Positions 21,290 to 24,026 of a DNA stretch of 24,026 bases are shown here, one piece after another. A program made the translations under genes and the position numbers. Source of the DNA: Candidatus Faecivivens stercoripullorum (GTDB taxonomy: Bacteria > Bacillota > Clostridia > Oscillospirales > Ruminococcaceae); the NCBI GenBank assembly GCA_018715285.1, contig DVLW01000076.1, forward strand, positions 1 through 24,026. Reading direction: 5' to 3'. How positions within the stretch are numbered: position 1 is the first letter of the stretch; every line of letters begins with the position of its first letter. The notes beneath the pieces are model-generated. The model saw only the letters and a program-made list of their open reading frames with translations. It searched no databases and was not told the DNA's origin.

Positions 21290-21730
21290 TTATATTAGCT
21301 TCATCAGCAGATGAATGACCAGTGCCAGACTAAACATAATGAGAAATCCGCCGATCATCCAGCCCAATCCTTTAGAATAACCGGCTGGTGTAATCTCGCC
21401 CATCGCGTCCAGTTTTTTGATAATCGGGTGCAGCCGCCAGAAATAGGTCGCAATCGATAAGATCATCGCGACTACCGCCCAGATGCGCACCTGTTCATTT
21501 CCAGCCAGCAGCACAACAACCAGCAGTACCAGAAATATCAGTTTGACGCCTGCCACCCAGTTGACCAGATAGGATGCAAACAGCTTTTGCGGTTCATCCT
21601 CAGTCTGGTGAAAGGGATTGAAGACACCGACGCCATTGCCAAGCCTGCTGCCCGGAAAAAAGTAGAGAATGATGACGTTGGCAGTCTCCATACATATAAA
21701 TATCAGGATTGCTATCGATAAAACGTCCAT
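21290..21730 (-). CDS. Small membrane protein of unknown function
   Basis: A 146-residue integral membrane protein with about four hydrophobic segments: roughly residues 2-24 (VLSIAILIFICMETANVIILYFF), 57-76 (VAGVKLIFLVLLVVVLLAG), 80-97 and 122-143. Between the first two is a conserved-looking polar loop, PGSRLGNGVGVFNPFHQTEDEP. I recognise the general type, a hypothetical family found in Firmicutes, but know no function. The ATG at 21730 follows GGAAAGGG; a longer frame to 21817 would overlap gluQ. It lies 19 nt after gluQ, as the last gene of the mscS-gluQ operon, and ends on the hairpin at 21211-21251. The link to GluQ or MscS may be only cotranscription. Confidence 0.75.
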   Translation of the reverse strand: MDVLSIAILIFICMETANVIILYFFPGSRLGNGVGVFNPFHQTEDEPQKLFASYLVNWVAGVKLIFLVLLVVVLLAGNEQVRIWAVVAMILSIATYFWRLHPIIKKLDAMGEITPAGYSKGLGWMIGGFLIMFSLALVIHLLMKLI

Positions 21731-21749
21731 CTCGTTTACCCTTTCCGGT

Positions 21750-22703
21750 TTATACCAGCCGCTCCGGGAAGCCATCTGGCAGACGGATATCCTCCATCGG
21801 TATCTTTTTCCAGTCAAACAGCGGGATCAGTTCTTTTGCGGTCATCGTCCGGTACTCCTCTGTCAGACCGGCAATATGACCCAGCATCCCGACTACCTCT
21901 TCCGGTCGGTACCGCTTGGACAATGTTTCGATATCCAAATCACCGTCCCGTTTGGAGAGACGCCGTCCATCTGATGCTGTCAAAAGTGGTATATGCCCGT
22001 ACCGCGGCGGCGCAAACCCGAAAAGCTCGTGCAGCCATATCTGACGCGGTGAGGACGACAATAAATCATTGCCGCGCACGACCTCGGTGACACCCATCAG
22101 CCCATCATCCAGCGCTGCCGCCAGCTGGTAGGCATAAACGCCGTCCGCACGGCGGATAATAAAGTCGCCGCATTCTTCCGAAAGGTTTTCGGTGTAATCC
22201 CCATAGTGGAGATCACAAAAGCTGACTTCCCTGTCCGGAACTTGCAGCCGCCATGCCGGAAGACGGGTTTTGGATTTCTCCGCAATCTCCTCTGCGCTTA
22301 AATTCCGGCAGGTCCCCTGATAAATAAACCGCCCGTCACTCCGATGAGGAGCCGAGGCGGCATGCAGCTGCGCACGGGAACAAAAACAGGGATAAACCAG
22401 TCCCATCTCACGCAGCTGCTCAAAATATTCGGTATAAATTTCACTCCGGCGGCTCTGGCACCATGCATGATCGTCGGCATCGACACCGCCTGCGTCCCAG
22501 TCTAACCCCAGCCAGTGCAGCTCGGCTTCGATATCCCGCATGTATTCCCAGCTGCTCCGCTCAGGGTCGAGGTCTTCCACCCGTAAGATCACGCTGCCGC
22601 CCTGGCTTCTCGCAGAAAGCCAGGCAATCAGGCAGCTCAAAGCGTTCCCCAGGTGCATCCGTCCGCTCGGCGTCGGCGCAAACCGCCCGATTACCTGTGA
22701 CAT
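21750..22703 (-). CDS. gluQ: Glutamyl-Q tRNA(Asp) synthetase
   Basis: GluQRS (YadB) is a short glutamyl-tRNA synthetase paralogue that attaches glutamate to queuosine 34 of tRNA(Asp). The 317-residue protein has the catalytic domain only and lacks an anticodon-binding domain. Motifs: GRFAPTPSGRMHLGNA (6-21, HIGH-like), the RVEDLDPER loop (41-49), zinc ligands Cys106, Cys108, Tyr128 and Cys132, YAYQLAAALDD and VTEVVRGNDLL, and RRLSKRDGDLD (248-257, KMSKS-like). Length and the zinc ligands fit GluQ rather than a truncated gltX. The start at 22703 lies 21 nt after mscS, with AAGGAGCG upstream. A link to queuosine synthesis genes is not visible in the window. Confidence 0.92.
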   Translation of the reverse strand: MSQVIGRFAPTPSGRMHLGNALSCLIAWLSARSQGGSVILRVEDLDPERSSWEYMRDIEAELHWLGLDWDAGGVDADDHAWCQSRRSEIYTEYFEQLREMGLVYPCFCSRAQLHAASAPHRSDGRFIYQGTCRNLSAEEIAEKSKTRLPAWRLQVPDREVSFCDLHYGDYTENLSEECGDFIIRRADGVYAYQLAAALDDGLMGVTEVVRGNDLLSSSPRQIWLHELFGFAPPRYGHIPLLTASDGRRLSKRDGDLDIETLSKRYRPEEVVGMLGHIAGLTEEYRTMTAKELIPLFDWKKIPMEDIRLPDGFPERLV

Positions 22704-22724
22704 TCCTTTTTACGCTCCTTCTGG

Positions 22725-23822
22725 TTACTTCTCAGCAGGTTTAATCTCCGGCTGCTCGACAAAAAGGGTCTGGGTCGGGTAAGCAAACTCGGCACCAAGA
22801 TTCTCGCAGAGTTCCATAATCTTGAAGTTCAGCGCTTCTTTTACTTCATTATATTCCGCAAGGGTCGTGCGGTCGATGAAATAGTTGACGGTAATGTCCA
22901 GCGACGATGCGCCAAATCCTGCAAAGGTGACGACCGGCGGCGTGCTGACCGCTTCCTCATCCTCAAGCAGCTTGCGGATACCGTCCAGCACTGCCTGCAA
23001 AGTCTCACGCGAGGTCTGATAGGTCAGGCCAAGGGTCATTTCTACCTTGCGCTTGTTCATCCGCGACCAGTTGATAATCTCGGAGGAAGAAATCGACGAG
23101 TTCGGCACGACAATTACCGCATCTTTAAAGGTACGGATTCTGGTCGAACGAAGCGAGATGTCCTCGACTACGCCCTCAACGCTCGTCGTCTGAATCCAGT
23201 CGCCGACCGCAAAAGGCTTATCTGCCAGAATTACCAGTCCGCCAAACAGGTTTCCTGCCGTGTCCTGTGCTGCCAGTGCAACCGTCAGACCGGTAATGCC
23301 CAGGCCGGTAATCAGGCCGGTAATGTCAAAATCAAACGCATCCAGCACCATGACCGCTGCCAGTACAACAATCAGTACCTTGACGATATTGGACAGGAAG
23401 GTCACAATCGTCTTATCGAGTACCGAGTCGCCGCCCTTGAGCATCGTAATCACCGGTGAAGCCGCACCCAGCAGGCCCCATGCCAGCATGACAATCACCA
23501 GGCTGCGGAAAACCGTTGTAACAAATGTGAGCAGCGCTGCCAGTCCAAATCTTTGCAGCAGGATATGCAGTGCAATATACCCGCCGGTCGATGCGACCAG
23601 CACTACCAGCGGTTTTGTAAAACCGTCCAGAATCTCATCCATATGCGGAATACGGCTGCAAATCTTCTTCATAAACGTCAGAAAACAGCTGACAATCTTC
23701 CGCCTGAGCATAAACAGCACGCCGAAAATAATCAGCGCAATCAAAATCGAAATTACCTGCGGTAAAATCCAATCGGAAAAACTGATAAAAAAGTCCGCGA
23801 TTGCATAAGTCAACCGGTTCAT
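22725..23822 (-). CDS. mscS: Small-conductance mechanosensitive channel (MscS family)
   Basis: A membrane channel that opens under tension to release solutes on hypo-osmotic shock. The 365-residue protein has an extra pair of N-terminal membrane segments compared with E. coli MscS (286 residues): about 18-40, 71-90, 99-125 and 137-165. The pore helix is glycine/alanine rich, GLITGLGITGLTVALAAQDTAGNLFGG (about 169-195), followed by ILADKPFAVGDWIQTTSVEGVVEDISLRSTRIRT of the beta domain and a VPNSSISSSEIINWSR motif. The C-terminal alpha/beta domain ends FVEQPEIKPAEK. Start at 23822 follows AGAGGGA with 7 nt spacing. It is the first gene of a three-gene operon with gluQ and the small membrane protein. 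Confidence 0.95.
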   Translation of the reverse strand: MNRLTYAIADFFISFSDWILPQVISILIALIIFGVLFMLRRKIVSCFLTFMKKICSRIPHMDEILDGFTKPLVVLVASTGGYIALHILLQRFGLAALLTFVTTVFRSLVIVMLAWGLLGAASPVITMLKGGDSVLDKTIVTFLSNIVKVLIVVLAAVMVLDAFDFDITGLITGLGITGLTVALAAQDTAGNLFGGLVILADKPFAVGDWIQTTSVEGVVEDISLRSTRIRTFKDAVIVVPNSSISSSEIINWSRMNKRKVEMTLGLTYQTSRETLQAVLDGIRKLLEDEEAVSTPPVVTFAGFGASSLDITVNYFIDRTTLAEYNEVKEALNFKIMELCENLGAEFAYPTQTLFVEQPEIKPAEK

Positions 23823-23868
23823 CTTTCAATCCCTCTTTCTGCCGCCAACGGCACGTATTATCCTATTT

Positions 23869-23897
23869 ATTATACCGTGCCCTCTCATTTTTTTCAA
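23869..23897 (-). promoter_or_regulatory. SigA-type promoter of the mscS-gluQ operon
   Basis: TTGAAA (23892-23897) and TATAAT (23869-23874) on the minus strand with a 17-bp spacer, about 45 bp upstream of the mscS start codon. Confidence 0.8.
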
Positions 23898-23987
23898 TAC
23901 CCTTTTCCAAATATCCCCGCGATTTTCACCCATATTTCCGGGGATACTCACGAGGTGGGAACTGGCCATATAAAATGGAGGTATCAG

Positions 23988-24026
23988 ATGATGTCTGAAA
24001 AATGCAAGAAAGATAAGCCGCGTTGC
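23988..24026 (+). CDS. Start of an unidentified gene, cut by the window edge
   Basis: GGAGG at 23977-23981 precedes an ATG-ATG pair by 6 nt, opening a frame that runs to the edge: MMSEKCKKDKPRC, Lys- and Cys-rich. Thirteen codons are too few to name it. It is divergent from mscS. Confidence 0.45.
   Translation, partial: MMSEKCKKDKPRC

Overview
The window looks like a chromosomal segment of a gut-type, spore-forming Firmicute (class Clostridia, most likely an Oscillospirales/Ruminococcaceae relative). The grounds are a SpoIIR gene, a PhoP/PhoR-type phosphate system with B. subtilis-like Pho boxes, strong AAGGAGG-type ribosome binding sites, TTGACA/TATAAT promoters, and intergenic repeats containing the GGGGCTCTGCCC core that I remember from such genomes. 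No database search was possible, so the taxonomic call is inference. Only three genes are on the + strand: a partial MT-A70 methyltransferase at the left edge, a TauE/SafE-family permease, and the first 13 codons of a gene at the right edge.

Layout, left to right. 1-760: AT-richer edge with the methyltransferase 3' end and a small membrane protein gene, convergent on a shared terminator. 860-3960: purD and an unrecognised P-loop kinase-like gene, separated by a ~590-bp composite of hairpin repeats. 4117-8707: spoIIR, ispE, a DUF362 ferredoxin-like protein, a class I aminotransferase and its Lrp/AsnC regulator (overlapping by one base). 9029-9826: the + strand TauE/SafE permease, ending on a bidirectional terminator. 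10011-21113: a phosphate-starvation locus read right to left: pstS-pstC-pstA-pstB, a ~590-bp repeat, phoU, two tandem Na/Pi cotransporter paralogues with PhoU-like tails, and a phoB/phoP-type response regulator with its phoR-type kinase. 21290-23897: an operon of mscS, gluQ and an unknown small membrane protein with its own promoter.

How the genes work together. PhoR/PhoB should sense phosphate limitation and act at direct-repeat Pho boxes (TTTACA-like hexamers at 11-bp period) that I can see upstream of both Na/Pi genes and, more degenerate, upstream of pstS. The outputs are a high-affinity ABC importer (PstSCAB), two Na-coupled phosphate carriers, and PhoU, which normally links Pst to PhoR. 

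The most noteworthy things are: (1) a family of mosaic intergenic elements whose hairpin stems differ between copies but stay paired, with constant sequence between them; (2) a PstS whose two binding-protein halves are in circularly permuted order; (3) a second, inverted Pho-box array just downstream of the predicted transcription start of both Na/Pi genes, with identical geometry; (4) a short hairpin fused directly to the stop codon of three unrelated genes; (5) a phoR start that lacks a standard initiation codon in the expected place. No tRNA, rRNA, CRISPR array, transposase or integrase is visible.
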